This document shows, piece by piece, positions 32,492-41,405 of a DNA stretch of 64,000 nucleotides (its first letter is position 1; each line of letters begins with the position of its first letter). This stretch comes from Halobacillus salinus (GTDB taxonomy: Bacteria; Bacillota; Bacilli; Bacillales; Halobacillaceae). The notes below the pieces were generated by a model, which worked only from the letters and a program-made list of their open reading frames with translations, had not been told where the DNA came from and ran no database searches. The stretch is from assembly GCF_004684905.1 (NCBI RefSeq), contig NZ_SRJC01000006.1:62001-126000 (forward strand), in the 5' to 3' direction. The position numbers and the translations under genes are program-made.

Positions 32492-33924
32492 ACCGTATTC
32501 AATCGAAGCTGATGGTCTTTTTCTTCATCCTGATCTTTCTTATGAACGGCATCGCCTATTATCTGTACCAAGGCAGCCAGGATACCATCCGCCAGTACGA
32601 CAACCTGCTTGAGAACTTCTTTCTATTGAATGATGTCGAACAGACGACAAGCCGAATGTATGAAGATATGACTTCTTATATCACAAAACAATCGAACGAC
32701 TATTACCACTCCTATCAAGTTGATCATCGCCAATTAGAACAGCTGAGAACGGAGCTCTCCACACTCAAGCAAAATGAAGTGATATTGGACAATTACTCGA
32801 ACATGATCACCAGTTTTCTAGAGGAAACGGACCTGGCTATTCGTGCTTATCATATCGGGGAAATTGAGACATACTCGGCCCACACGCAAGAATCAGAAAG
32901 AATCCTATCCTATATTCAAGATACGACGATGACGTTGATCAACGATGAACTCTCCAATTACGATGCCTTTTATCGCAATCTGGTGGAGCGCAGCCATTGG
33001 GTGGAAAGAATGGGGATTTCGGTATTCGTCTTCACCCTGTTCGCCTCCCTCCTCTTCGCCTTTCGCTTCTCCAGACAGCTGACGCGACCGATCCAACGAC
33101 TATCAAGAGCGGCGAGAGACATTTCGAAAGGAAAATTGGACGGCCCGGACGTACACGTCAAGACCAATGACGAAATGAAGCTTTTATCCGAAACGTTCAA
33201 CAGCATGAGGAAAAACCTGCAGCAGTCGATCCATGAAATGAAACAGAAAGCCGAAATGCAGCAGTTGATGAAGGAGATGGAACTAAAGAGCCTGCAAAAC
33301 CAGGTGAACCCTCACTTCCTATTCAATACGCTCAACGTTATTGCGAAGACATCCTACATGGAAGAAGCCGACAAGACCGGAGAACTGATCGAATCCGTAT
33401 CATCGATCCTCCGCTATAATCTATCGAATCTCGATTACCCTGCCACCTTCAAGGATGAAATGGAAAGCGTGCGAGATTATGTGTTTATCCAGCAAGCTCG
33501 CTTCGGAAACCGCTTCGCATTCCGGGAAAATATTGCGTTCTCCACCTACTCGACACCGCTCCCGGTCTTAACGTTGCAACCGTTCATTGAGAACGCGTTT
33601 ATACACGGCATTGAAAATAAAGAAGAAGGCGGCACGATTACCGTCTCCTCTTTCGAAGAAAATGGTCAGGTCCTGATTGAGATCTGTGATGACGGCGTCG
33701 GGATCGATTCCGAACAGCTCGAACGTCTGAACAACAGGGAAGAAGACGCGACATCAAGAAGAACCGGTCATACGACAGGTATCGGGGTCCTGAATAGCAT
33801 ACGACGGCTCGAATTGATGTACGAAGACCATATAGTCGAAATCGAATCGACCAAAGGGCAAGGCACGACGATCCGAATGATGATACCGATAGCACAAACG
33901 AATGAAAAGAGGGAAATCGTATGA
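32488..33924 (+). CDS. Sensor histidine kinase, YesM/LytS type
   Basis: 478 residues. Membrane helices near 6-26 and 172-192 enclose an extracytoplasmic helical sensor region of about 145 residues, short for ligand binding by itself. HAMP domain about 193-245. The His_kinase family motif LQNQVNPHFLFNTLNVIA carries the phospho-accepting histidine near 275. The ATPase domain has the N-box FIENAFIHGIENK and DDGVGID. The start overlaps the binding-protein stop and the stop overlaps the regulator start, both by ATGA, so the three proteins are made in step. Confidence 0.92.
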   Translation: MNRIQSKLMVFFFILIFLMNGIAYYLYQGSQDTIRQYDNLLENFFLLNDVEQTTSRMYEDMTSYITKQSNDYYHSYQVDHRQLEQLRTELSTLKQNEVILDNYSNMITSFLEETDLAIRAYHIGEIETYSAHTQESERILSYIQDTTMTLINDELSNYDAFYRNLVERSHWVERMGISVFVFTLFASLLFAFRFSRQLTRPIQRLSRAARDISKGKLDGPDVHVKTNDEMKLLSETFNSMRKNLQQSIHEMKQKAEMQQLMKEMELKSLQNQVNPHFLFNTLNVIAKTSYMEEADKTGELIESVSSILRYNLSNLDYPATFKDEMESVRDYVFIQQARFGNRFAFRENIAFSTYSTPLPVLTLQPFIENAFIHGIENKEEGGTITVSSFEENGQVLIEICDDGVGIDSEQLERLNNREEDATSRRTGHTTGIGVLNSIRRLELMYEDHIVEIESTKGQGTTIRMMIPIAQTNEKREIV

Positions 33925-35429
33925 AGTGGCTAATCGCAGAAGACGAAATGATCGAACGAGAAGGCTTGAAGAAGATGATCGGTGACCGCTTCCCTCACCT
34001 GGAAGTAATCGGAGAAGCGACAACCGGGAAGGAAGCAGTCGAGCTTGCGGATACACTCCAGCCTGATTTGATTACAATGGATATCAAGATGCCCGGAATG
34101 AACGGTATTGAAGCGGTCCAACACATCAAGAAAAAGCATCCACACGTCCGGATCATCATGATGACCGCCTATGACGAATTCGATTACGCAAGAGAAGTGA
34201 TGCGCGAAGGGGTAAAGGAATACTTATTAAAGCCGACGAAGAAGAAAGAACTCATCGCAACCTTCGAACGGGTGATAAAGGAAATCGAGGAAGACCTCGA
34301 AATGGAGAAGAGTCAACAGCAAACGTTCATCCAATCCGACTGGGTACAAGCCTACTTCACCGAAAGAATGCTTGAGAACTATCCAGAAGAGATCGCCTCC
34401 TTCTTCCCCCACCAGGAAACACAAGGCTGTGCTTGGATGGTTCAGCTCGACACCCCGAATGAGGAGAAGCATGCGTGGATCCGGGAAGCCGTCGAAGAGA
34501 AAGCACACGGCCTCGTCGGCCCGTTCATCGGCAGCGTCTTCCCTGTTTGGATTTTCGCCTTCAAAGAGGAGGATCTCGGCACAGAGTTTTCTAGGCTGAA
34601 CCCATGGGTCCGCTCCTTACTGAACCGGTTCGAGTCCACTTTCCATGAAAAAGCGAGCATCGGGATCGGATCACTCGTCCGCGATCCGAATGATTTGATT
34701 CACTCCTATCACGAGGCAACCTTAGCCTTGACCGTCGCTAGAGAACGAAAAGGCTATGCCCTTTATCAGGAAGCGAAAAACAACTTGAATCTAGACGATA
34801 TCGACCTATCCTTAGTAGAGAAGAACATCTATGAATCCGTCCGAAACGGAAGCCGCAAAGTCGCCATCCAGCAGTTCGAACACTTATGGGCGATGTTAGA
34901 GGAGAAGAATGAAGACCGCCAGGAACGGTGTAGGCAAATGGTCCAGGCGATCTACGGGATGACGAGAGAGCTCGGTTTCCACCATTTGCAACAGAATGAC
35001 ATTCCCCCGCCCGGCACGAGTGACAAAGCGTGGCGGCTGTGGACGATGGATCACATCATGCAGGTTACCGAAACGATTCACAGCTACAAAACTGTCACGT
35101 CAAAAGACGCCATCTCACAGGCCGAAGAGTGGATCCAGGAGCACTATCACGAGTCGATCACGCTTGAGCAGGTCGCGGAATACATCGCACTGAACCCGTA
35201 CTACTTCAGCAAACTGTTCAAGGAACGTTTCCAACAAACCTTTATCGACTACGTGACGCAAGTCCGTCTTACTAAAGCGAAGCAGTACTTGTCGACAACC
35301 GAGAAGCCACTTAAAGAAATCTGTTCCCTCGTCGGATATAAAGACCCAAATTATTTCAGCCGGGTATTCAAGAAGAAAGAAGGCGTCTCCCCTACTTCCT
35401 ACCGCCATCAGCAGGCGATGTTAAAATAG
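33921..35429 (+). CDS. Response regulator with AraC-type output, YesN family
   Basis: 502 residues. The receiver domain (1-120) has acidic residues EDE (7-9), the phospho-acceptor aspartate in LITMDIKMPGMNG near residue 54, and KPTKKKE near 105. A middle region of about 260 residues is typical of YesN proteins. The C-terminal AraC HTH pair (about 398-500) includes YYFSKLFKERFQQTFIDYVT and VGYKDPNYFSRVFKKKEGVS. It most likely activates the sugar ABC operon that begins 105 bp downstream. Confidence 0.92.
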   Translation: MKWLIAEDEMIEREGLKKMIGDRFPHLEVIGEATTGKEAVELADTLQPDLITMDIKMPGMNGIEAVQHIKKKHPHVRIIMMTAYDEFDYAREVMREGVKEYLLKPTKKKELIATFERVIKEIEEDLEMEKSQQQTFIQSDWVQAYFTERMLENYPEEIASFFPHQETQGCAWMVQLDTPNEEKHAWIREAVEEKAHGLVGPFIGSVFPVWIFAFKEEDLGTEFSRLNPWVRSLLNRFESTFHEKASIGIGSLVRDPNDLIHSYHEATLALTVARERKGYALYQEAKNNLNLDDIDLSLVEKNIYESVRNGSRKVAIQQFEHLWAMLEEKNEDRQERCRQMVQAIYGMTRELGFHHLQQNDIPPPGTSDKAWRLWTMDHIMQVTETIHSYKTVTSKDAISQAEEWIQEHYHESITLEQVAEYIALNPYYFSKLFKERFQQTFIDYVTQVRLTKAKQYLSTTEKPLKEICSLVGYKDPNYFSRVFKKKEGVSPTSYRHQQAMLK

Positions 35430-35499
35430 TGCTGATAGATGACAAAAAAGTGAAGAAAGTCTTACCAAGGACTCCCCTTGTATCGTGATACATTGTAAT

Positions 35500-35513
35500 T
35501 GAAAGCGATTACA
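35500..35513 (+). promoter_or_regulatory. CcpA cre box upstream of the sugar ABC operon
   Basis: TGAAAGCGATTACA fits every defined position of the Bacillus cre consensus TGWNANCGNTNWCA. It lies 21 bp before the binding-protein start codon, where CcpA would block initiation or early elongation. This indicates carbon catabolite repression. Confidence 0.85.
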
Positions 35514-35534
35514 AGATACGAGGGGAGTTTATTT

Positions 35535-36818
35535 ATGAAGAGAAAAAGCTTTTATGTTTTGTTTGTAGCCCTTTTACTTATTGTCCTCGGTGCATGCAGC
35601 AACTCCAGTTCGTCTGATGACGGCGGGGAATCAGCAAGCGGCGATGGAAAAATCGAACTGTTCAGCTGGTGGACTGCTGGTGGAGAAGCAGACGGATTAG
35701 ACGCACTGATCGAGCAGTTCAAAGAAGAACATCCTGATATCGAAGTGGAGAATGCAGCTGTAGCAGGCGGTGCCGGTACGAACGCCAAAGCCGTACTTGC
35801 GAACCGCATGCAAGGCGGAGACCCACCTTCTACCTTCCAAGTCCACGGCGGAGACGAACTGCTTGCTGGATGGGTAGCAGCAGACAAAATGCAGCCGCTT
35901 AACGACTTGTACGAAGAAAACAACTGGAGCGAAGTATTCCCACAAGAATTGATCGATATGGTAAGTAAAGACGATAACATCTACGCTGTTCCCGTCGATA
36001 TCCACCGCGGAAACGTCGTCTTCTTCAACTCGAAAGTGTTCGAGGACAACGGCATCGAAGCCCCAACAACGTGGGATGAATTCTTAGACGTTGCCGACCA
36101 ACTGGAATCAAACGGTGTCACACCACTTGCTCTAGGGGACAAAAACGTTTGGCCAGCGACAATGATCTTCGAGAACATCTTGCTTGCAAACCTTGGAGCG
36201 GATGACTTCGATAAGCTATGGGACGGCGAAATCGGATTCGATGACGAACGTGTTGTTCAATCTGCTGAAACCTTCAAAGAAGTACTGAACTACGTGAACG
36301 ATGACCACAGTGCCCGCGCTTGGCAGGATGCGAGCCAACTCGTTTCCGATGGAGAAGCAGCCATGAACATCATGGGTGACTGGGCAAACGGTTATTACTT
36401 AAGTCAAGACCTCAAACCGAACGAAGATTACGGCTGGGCTGCAACCCCTGGCTCTGAAGGAACCTTCATGGTCATTACCGATACATTCGGCCTGCCTAAA
36501 GACATCAACAATGAAGATCAAGTGAAAGAATTCCTCACTGTACTCGGTTCAAAAGAAGGCCAAGATGCCTTCAACCCGATGAAAGGATCCATTCCTGCTC
36601 GTACAGACACGGACCTATCCAACTACGGTGAATATGCGACAGATACGATCAAAGATTTCAAAGACGCTTCTCTTGTAGCGAGCCTTGCACACGGCTCAGC
36701 CGCACCAGAGCAAGTCGTGACGCAAGTGAACCAAGCGGTCAACATCTTCGTTACACAGAAAGATGTCGATCAGTTCACAACTTCCCTACAAGACGCTGTC
36801 GACGCCGGAACGGAATAA
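35535..36818 (+). CDS. Sugar ABC transporter substrate-binding lipoprotein (CUT1)
   Basis: 427 residues from ATG 35535, which follows GAGGGG; an upstream frame from 35499 lacks a signal peptide at its start. Lipoprotein signal ends LLIVLGACSN (Cys near 21). The mature start KIELFSWWTAGGEADGLDAL resembles the glucose/mannose-binding GtsA family of CUT1 proteins. Ligand could be glucose or a gluco-oligosaccharide (inference). First gene of an operon with two permeases but no ATPase; such operons in Bacillus borrow the shared ATPase MsmX. Confidence 0.9.
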   Translation: MKRKSFYVLFVALLLIVLGACSNSSSSDDGGESASGDGKIELFSWWTAGGEADGLDALIEQFKEEHPDIEVENAAVAGGAGTNAKAVLANRMQGGDPPSTFQVHGGDELLAGWVAADKMQPLNDLYEENNWSEVFPQELIDMVSKDDNIYAVPVDIHRGNVVFFNSKVFEDNGIEAPTTWDEFLDVADQLESNGVTPLALGDKNVWPATMIFENILLANLGADDFDKLWDGEIGFDDERVVQSAETFKEVLNYVNDDHSARAWQDASQLVSDGEAAMNIMGDWANGYYLSQDLKPNEDYGWAATPGSEGTFMVITDTFGLPKDINNEDQVKEFLTVLGSKEGQDAFNPMKGSIPARTDTDLSNYGEYATDTIKDFKDASLVASLAHGSAAPEQVVTQVNQAVNIFVTQKDVDQFTTSLQDAVDAGTE

Positions 36819-36837
36819 AAATAGTTCATTTTTAATA

Positions 36838-36861
36838 AAAGGGAGGCTCCGTCCTCCCTTT
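36838..36861 (+). terminator. Intercistronic hairpin between binding protein and permease
   Basis: Perfect stem AAAGGGAGG/CCTCCCTTT with a 6-nt loop and a short pyrimidine tail. Such a hairpin usually lowers permease expression relative to the binding protein or protects the upstream mRNA end. Confidence 0.7.
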
Positions 36862-36893
36862 CCATCTGTACACAAGCAAAGGAGGTACTTTCA

Positions 36894-37802
36894 TTGAGTA
36901 AGCTTAGCACCGATCGACTATGGTCTCTCGCCTTCATTTTACCTTCGATCTTGTTGGTCGGGATTTTCATCTACGGCTTCATCAGCTGGACAGGATATGT
37001 GTCCCTCAGTAACTGGCACAGCTTGATTCCAGACTATTCATTCTCAGGACTCTCGAATTATGCACAGTTATTTAAAGATTTCCGGTTCCAAGCAGACATA
37101 CGGAACACGCTCTTCTTTACGATTCTATTCATTGCGGCCGTTGCTTTCATCGGCCAATTGCTCGCTGTTCTGATCGATCAGCACATCCGAGCCGAGTCCT
37201 TATTCCGAAATATCTTCCTCTTCCCGATGGCTCTGTCCTTCGTCGTGACCGGTGTTGTTTGGCAGTGGCTACTCAACCCTTCAACCGGCGTCAACTTGTT
37301 ACTGGAGAAGTTCGGAATCAGCCCAATGTGGTATGTGAGTACCAATGTTCTGGCTGGCTTCCCCGTCGGAAAGATAGAGTTCGGGGTTCCTGTTGCGTTG
37401 ATCGCCGTCATCATCGCCGCTGTCTGGCAAATGACCGGCTTTTCTCTTGCGATGTATCTTGCCGGATTACGCGGTATTCCAGAAGAGTTGAAAGAAGCAG
37501 CACGGATGGACGGCGCATCAGAAGCGACCATCTACTTCAAAATCATCATGCCACAGCTGCGCGCCATCACGATGAGTGTCATCATCATCATGGCCCACAT
37601 CTCGCTGAAGATCTTCGACTTGATCTATGCCATGACAGGACCTGGAGCGAATTTCGTCACCGACGTGCCAGCGCTCTATATGTTTGAAAAGACATTCCGC
37701 GCCAATGACTATGCAGGCGGAGCGGCGATTTCCATTCTGTTGCTCGTAAGTGTGGCTATCTTCATCATTCCGTACTTACTTATGAACAGGAGGGAGGACT
37801 AA
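36894..37802 (+). CDS. Sugar ABC transporter permease, MalF type
   Basis: 302 residues from a TTG start with AAAGGAGG eight bases upstream. Six membrane helices; the EAA coupling motif is EELKEAARMDGASEATIYFK near 200, and the following helix starts at the conserved G-x-x-x-x-x-x-x-P-like FKIIMPQL. Pairs with the MalG-type permease three bases downstream of its stop. Confidence 0.92.
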   Translation: MSKLSTDRLWSLAFILPSILLVGIFIYGFISWTGYVSLSNWHSLIPDYSFSGLSNYAQLFKDFRFQADIRNTLFFTILFIAAVAFIGQLLAVLIDQHIRAESLFRNIFLFPMALSFVVTGVVWQWLLNPSTGVNLLLEKFGISPMWYVSTNVLAGFPVGKIEFGVPVALIAVIIAAVWQMTGFSLAMYLAGLRGIPEELKEAARMDGASEATIYFKIIMPQLRAITMSVIIIMAHISLKIFDLIYAMTGPGANFVTDVPALYMFEKTFRANDYAGGAAISILLLVSVAIFIIPYLLMNRRED

Positions 37803-37804
37803 CG

Positions 37805-38623
37805 ATGTCGAAACGCATTACACGACCACTCATTTATATCATCCTAATCGCCTTTAGTCTCTTTTACCTCATGCCTGTATATGTGCTGATCGTCACGAGT
37901 CTGAAGCCGTTCGACCAAGTCTCCCTTGCGACAATGTGGGAGCTTCCGAAAACACTCGACTTCTCGAGCTACGCTACTGCGTTCTCGAAACTAGCACCAA
38001 ATATCATGAACTCATTCTACTTGGTCATACCAGCCACCCTCTTATCCGCCCTGCTCGGATCGTTGAACGGGTACGTGCTGTCCAAGTGGAAATTCAAAGG
38101 GTCTGAACTCGTGTTTACCGCGATTCTATTCGGTATGTTCATCCCCTACCAAAGCATCCTGATCCCGTTAATCCTGACGCTTCGTAACATGGGATTGTAC
38201 AATTCGATTCTCGGCCTTATCTTCACCCACGTTATCTACGGGTTACCAATCACGACGCTGATGTTCCGTAACTTCTATGCGAGCATTCCAGATTCGATGA
38301 TCGAATCCGCGAAGATAGACGGGGCGAACTTTATCAAAATCTACGGAAAAATCATGGTTCCGCTCTCCATATCTGGTTTCGTCGTCGTCGCCATCTGGCA
38401 GTTCACGAACATTTGGAACGAGTTCCTATTCGCCGTCTCCCTCACGCAGTCCGACCAACAACCAGTAATGGTCGCACTGCAGAATTTGGCCGGTAGCCAA
38501 GTCGTCGAGTGGAACGTGCAGATGGCAGGTGCGCTGTTGGCGGCACTTCCAACGTTGCTTGTCTATATTTTGTTAGGGAAGTTCTTTGTTAGAGGATTGC
38601 TTGCTGGGTCTGTAAAAGGATAA
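37805..38623 (+). CDS. Sugar ABC transporter permease, MalG type
   Basis: 272 residues with six membrane helices. EAA loop: DSMIESAKIDGANFIKIYGK near 165 then IMVPLS. The start is preceded by AGGAGGGAGG inside the previous gene's 3' end, so translation is coupled. It ends the recognisable operon; no ATPase or glycosidase gene follows. Confidence 0.92.
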   Translation: MSKRITRPLIYIILIAFSLFYLMPVYVLIVTSLKPFDQVSLATMWELPKTLDFSSYATAFSKLAPNIMNSFYLVIPATLLSALLGSLNGYVLSKWKFKGSELVFTAILFGMFIPYQSILIPLILTLRNMGLYNSILGLIFTHVIYGLPITTLMFRNFYASIPDSMIESAKIDGANFIKIYGKIMVPLSISGFVVVAIWQFTNIWNEFLFAVSLTQSDQQPVMVALQNLAGSQVVEWNVQMAGALLAALPTLLVYILLGKFFVRGLLAGSVKG

Positions 38624-38687
38624 CTATCCAATTTTGTAATGAATACTTGGTCACTTGCCAACCCTATAGTTGTGGAGGTGAATGACT

Positions 38688-38834
38688 ATGAAGAGAAAAG
38701 CAAAGCCAAATTCATCGATGAAACCTGTAAGCGCCGGGACCGACCCACAAAAGGTGAGAAAAGAAATTCAAGAAGATATCAGCCATGGTGTAGGTTCCAT
38801 GACATCTCGCCAGGCAGGCGCAACCAGAGATTAG
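38688..38834 (+). CDS. Small basic protein, 48 residues, possibly spore-related
   Basis: ATG 38688 follows GGAGGTG. Sequence is polar with no hydrophobic core: a lysine-rich head (MKRKAKPNSSMK), TDPQKVRKEIQEDISHG in the middle and SMTSRQAGATRD at the end. The TDPQKVR stretch recalls the T-[DN]-A-Q-x-V-R repeat of gamma-type small acid-soluble spore proteins, but the length and C-terminus differ. A spore role is only a guess; the ORF itself is supported by its ribosome site and terminator. Confidence 0.6.
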   Translation: MKRKAKPNSSMKPVSAGTDPQKVRKEIQEDISHGVGSMTSRQAGATRD

Positions 38835-38848
38835 AGAAGCAAATGAGT

Positions 38849-38884
38849 TGTCCACTTCTGAATATAGGGGTGGACATTCTTTTT
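38849..38884 (+). terminator. Terminator of the 48-residue protein gene
   Basis: Stem GTCCAC/GTGGAC with a 14-nt loop followed by ATTCTTTTT, 15 bp after the stop. Confidence 0.65.
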
Positions 38885-38933
38885 GCCCTGCCATGTATAA
38901 TAGAATAAACAAGGATAAAAGGAAGGTTTTTCA

Positions 38934-39477
38934 ATGAAGTTAAAAGGGATAGTTGCCTTACTGACCATTCTAGTGGGGATCACAGTAGGTAGTACTTTTC
39001 TTCAGGAAAAGGCGACTAGTGGAGCAGGTCTCCAAGTTGAAGCCGAAGAAAAATTGGAAACACTGAAAGAGAACTCAGATTTTGTGCTTGAAGCAACCGT
39101 TGACGGCAACTATGAGACGAGAAAAATCATCGAAGACAAAGAGCACGACGTATACCAGATCAGAAGGCTCTACACCGCAACCATACATAAATCAATAAAA
39201 GGAAAAGAATACGACAAAGGAGACCTAATCGAAGTGGTCTACCCTATTGGAATGAAACAGATTAGCGAGGGACACGAGGATGGTCTCCTCCCTTTTTCCG
39301 ATGAAACCATCGAGATGGACACGGGAGAATACCTTCTCTTCTTAGATGACCTGAAGGGACAGTTATTTCGCCAACATAAGCCACGTCTACAAGAAGCAAC
39401 AGGATCATCGTTATTCCAACATCGCTTCCGAAGAGGTCTCTTCTATTGTGCTGGAAAACCTCGAGAATGCGGACTAA
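38934..39477 (+). pseudogene. Secreted protein of unknown function, broken by a +1 frameshift
   Basis: ATG 38934 opens a signal-peptide-like helix (KLKGIVALLTILVGITVG) and an acidic domain that reads well up to GEYLLFLDDL near residue 139. After about 39350 the same frame continues to 39500 but becomes unusually rich in R, G, C and F. The +1 frame then reads SYFANISHVYKKQQDHRYSN and EEVSSIVLENLENAD to a stop at 39477, with composition like the first part. One extra base between about 39348 and 39362 explains this. The intact product would be about 180 residues. Either a real mutation or a sequencing error. Confidence 0.65.
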
Positions 39478-39591
39478 TTGTCGGAGGAAAAGCATCATAA
39501 ATATTATTTTGGTATATAAATACAATCCTATATATGAGACAATAAACGTACAGTGCACGATAGATATCCAGCACTTACAGGAGAGGATTAA

Positions 39592-39762
39592 ATGTTCTTA
39601 CTAGCAAGAAAAGTCAATGGTAAGAAACAGTTTCTGAAAGATACCAGTAGCTTTCGGACGAAAACATTTCCCAGTTGTTCATCTGCTAAGTTCCTTTGTC
39701 GAAAATTAAATAGTCAAACGGCTTTAAATAAACAATGGCATGTTGAAGAGAGTGCCTATTAA
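39592..39762 (+). CDS. Small basic protein, 56 residues
   Basis: ATG 39592 is preceded by AGGAGAGG. The product (MFLLARKVNGKKQFLKDTSS at the start) is strongly basic in the first 43 residues, contains two cysteines (29 and 36), and has no long hydrophobic segment. A good intrinsic terminator begins 2 bp after the stop. I do not recognise it; the defined transcription end and ribosome site argue that it is real. Confidence 0.55.
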   Translation: MFLLARKVNGKKQFLKDTSSFRTKTFPSCSSAKFLCRKLNSQTALNKQWHVEESAY

Positions 39763-39764
39763 CA

Positions 39765-39796
39765 GTAAGCAGATTATAGATTCTGCTTACTTTTTT
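39765..39796 (+). terminator. Terminator of the 56-residue protein gene
   Basis: Stem GTAAGCAGA/TCTGCTTAC, 8-nt loop, then TTTTTT. Confidence 0.88.
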
Positions 39797-39827
39797 ATTG
39801 TCCAATTTTTCAACAACAAATTACCTT

Positions 39828-40094
39828 TCATTCAGGCTTTAAGATCACCACCCCTTTCCGGAAACGGCTCTTGGTTATCCGGTAATATACATGATCAATC
39901 CAAATCACTCCGCCCCCTTCATAACTAGCTACTTTTCCCCTCTCCTCCAGCATCTCGACAATGCTTGTCATATCCCTTTTCAAAGAAAAGGTCTGCGCTA
40001 CCCGAATCTTTATATAACCCTTCCTATACCCCCTCTCAAAGTTCAGCCAAAGGACAAGTAAGACAAGAAAGATCAACCCAAAGAATTTGACCAC
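39828..40094 (-). CDS. Small single-pass membrane protein, 88 residues
   Basis: A hydrophobic helix (VKFFGLIFLVLLVLWL) opens the protein, followed by a basic soluble part (RGYRKGYIKIRV...) and a beta-like C-terminus (GGGVIWIDHVYYRITKSRF). I choose GTG 40094 because AAAGG lies nine bases upstream. ATG 40103 and TTG 40130 are also in frame. Function unknown. Confidence 0.55.
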   Translation of the reverse strand: MVKFFGLIFLVLLVLWLNFERGYRKGYIKIRVAQTFSLKRDMTSIVEMLEERGKVASYEGGGVIWIDHVYYRITKSRFRKGVVILKPE

Positions 40095-40237
40095 ACAACT
40101 CATCCTTTCTAATCGAAATATGTACGACAAAGCTACCCCAACATTGGAAAAAGAACCGTTTCGTTACTTGGTATGTATAAGTTTTCCTGCACGTTTGATA
40201 CTAATAGAATCAAGTAGTAATTGGAAGGAGGCCAACA

Positions 40238-41326
40238 ATGAAAATAGCCATAATAGGTGCAGGGTTAGCAGGGCTTTGCTGCGCTATTACCTTAGAAAAG
40301 AACGGATTAGAAGTAGATGTTTTTGAAAAGCGGGAAATCGCCGGCGACCGGTTCACCAATGCAGAAGCGATGTTTTCGATGACGCAACACCCCGTAGACG
40401 ATGCTGTGAAATATCTTTCGGAAACATATGGAATACATTTGAAGCCTTCAAGCAACATTCAGAAGCTTCTTTGCTATTCCAAAAATGAGCTGGGCGAATT
40501 GGACGGGAAATTAGGGTTCATCAATATGAGAGGAAAGCATCCGGATTCCTATGAATCCCAACTTGCCGCTCAACTGAAAACAGACATCCAATACCATCAC
40601 AATGTTTCCTACGACGACATTTCTAAAGAATATACTCATGTCGTACTTGCAACTGGGGATCCCCTCGATACGAAGAAACTACAACCTTATGATGTAGCCT
40701 TTCGAGCGACATTCAGAGGAGCGCTTATAGAAGGCGAATTCAATCAAACCGAAGCACATGCCTTCTTCAACTATGACATCGCTCCCAAAGGGATGGCTTA
40801 TTTACTCCCCCATTCTGACACGACAGCCTCCCTCGTAAACGTCTATCCTCAGTATCCTGACACCGAGGGGTACGATAAAGAAAAGTTATGGGAGAAATGC
40901 TTTGAGGAATGCTGCCGAAGATTGGATCAGGATTTCACAATCACAAGCAACTTCTCCCTCAAGGACTATATTATTGGCAAAGCTGAATCATCAAGAATCG
41001 GTAATACGTTTTTCGTCGGAAACTGCTGGGGATCGATCACCCCTGCTTTCGGATTGGGCCAATTCGAATCGATGCTGACCGGCATTTATGCTGCCCAGGA
41101 TATTGCTGGACTCGGCGATTACGATAAGCTTACCAAGCATTTGTCTCAAGGTTATCACGATTCACTGACTCTTCGTCGCACACTTGAAAAGCTGGACAAT
41201 GATCAATTGGATCTCGTCACGAAATCGATCAACAACAAATTCGCCGAAGAACTTATTACAAACAAGCACATCAACCTTTTCAAAATGATCGGCCGGACTC
41301 TGCATCCGTTCAGTCGAAAAGCGTGA
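40238..41326 (+). CDS. FAD-dependent oxidoreductase (geranylgeranyl-reductase/monooxygenase-like)
   Basis: 362 residues. The dinucleotide-binding fold is at the N-terminus (IAIIGAGLAGLCCAITLEK, glutamate of the ribose site in VFEKRE). A second FAD motif is GNTFFVGNCWGSITPAFGLG near 260. LATGDP near 140 is the middle motif of this class. GGAAGGAGG precedes ATG 40238. No partner genes, so the substrate is not predictable. Confidence 0.8.
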   Translation: MKIAIIGAGLAGLCCAITLEKNGLEVDVFEKREIAGDRFTNAEAMFSMTQHPVDDAVKYLSETYGIHLKPSSNIQKLLCYSKNELGELDGKLGFINMRGKHPDSYESQLAAQLKTDIQYHHNVSYDDISKEYTHVVLATGDPLDTKKLQPYDVAFRATFRGALIEGEFNQTEAHAFFNYDIAPKGMAYLLPHSDTTASLVNVYPQYPDTEGYDKEKLWEKCFEECCRRLDQDFTITSNFSLKDYIIGKAESSRIGNTFFVGNCWGSITPAFGLGQFESMLTGIYAAQDIAGLGDYDKLTKHLSQGYHDSLTLRRTLEKLDNDQLDLVTKSINNKFAEELITNKHINLFKMIGRTLHPFSRKA

Positions 41327-41340
41327 ATCGTAAAGTGAAC

Positions 41341-41384
41341 GTACCTGTCCTTTCAGAACCGTGATAAAGGAACAGGGCAGGTAC
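41341..41384. terminator. Hairpin between convergent genes
   Basis: Inverted repeat GTACCTGTCC/GGGCAGGTAC with an inner CCTTT/AAAGG-like pairing, located between the flavoprotein and DUF805 genes. No clear T-run. Confidence 0.5.
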
Positions 41385-41405
41385 ATTCAACAATGAAGGA
41401 AGGGG

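Noticed and set aside
35500-35513. Sugar-regulator (YesN) binding site
   Set aside because: The sequence is a perfect cre; the regulator's own site could not be picked out.
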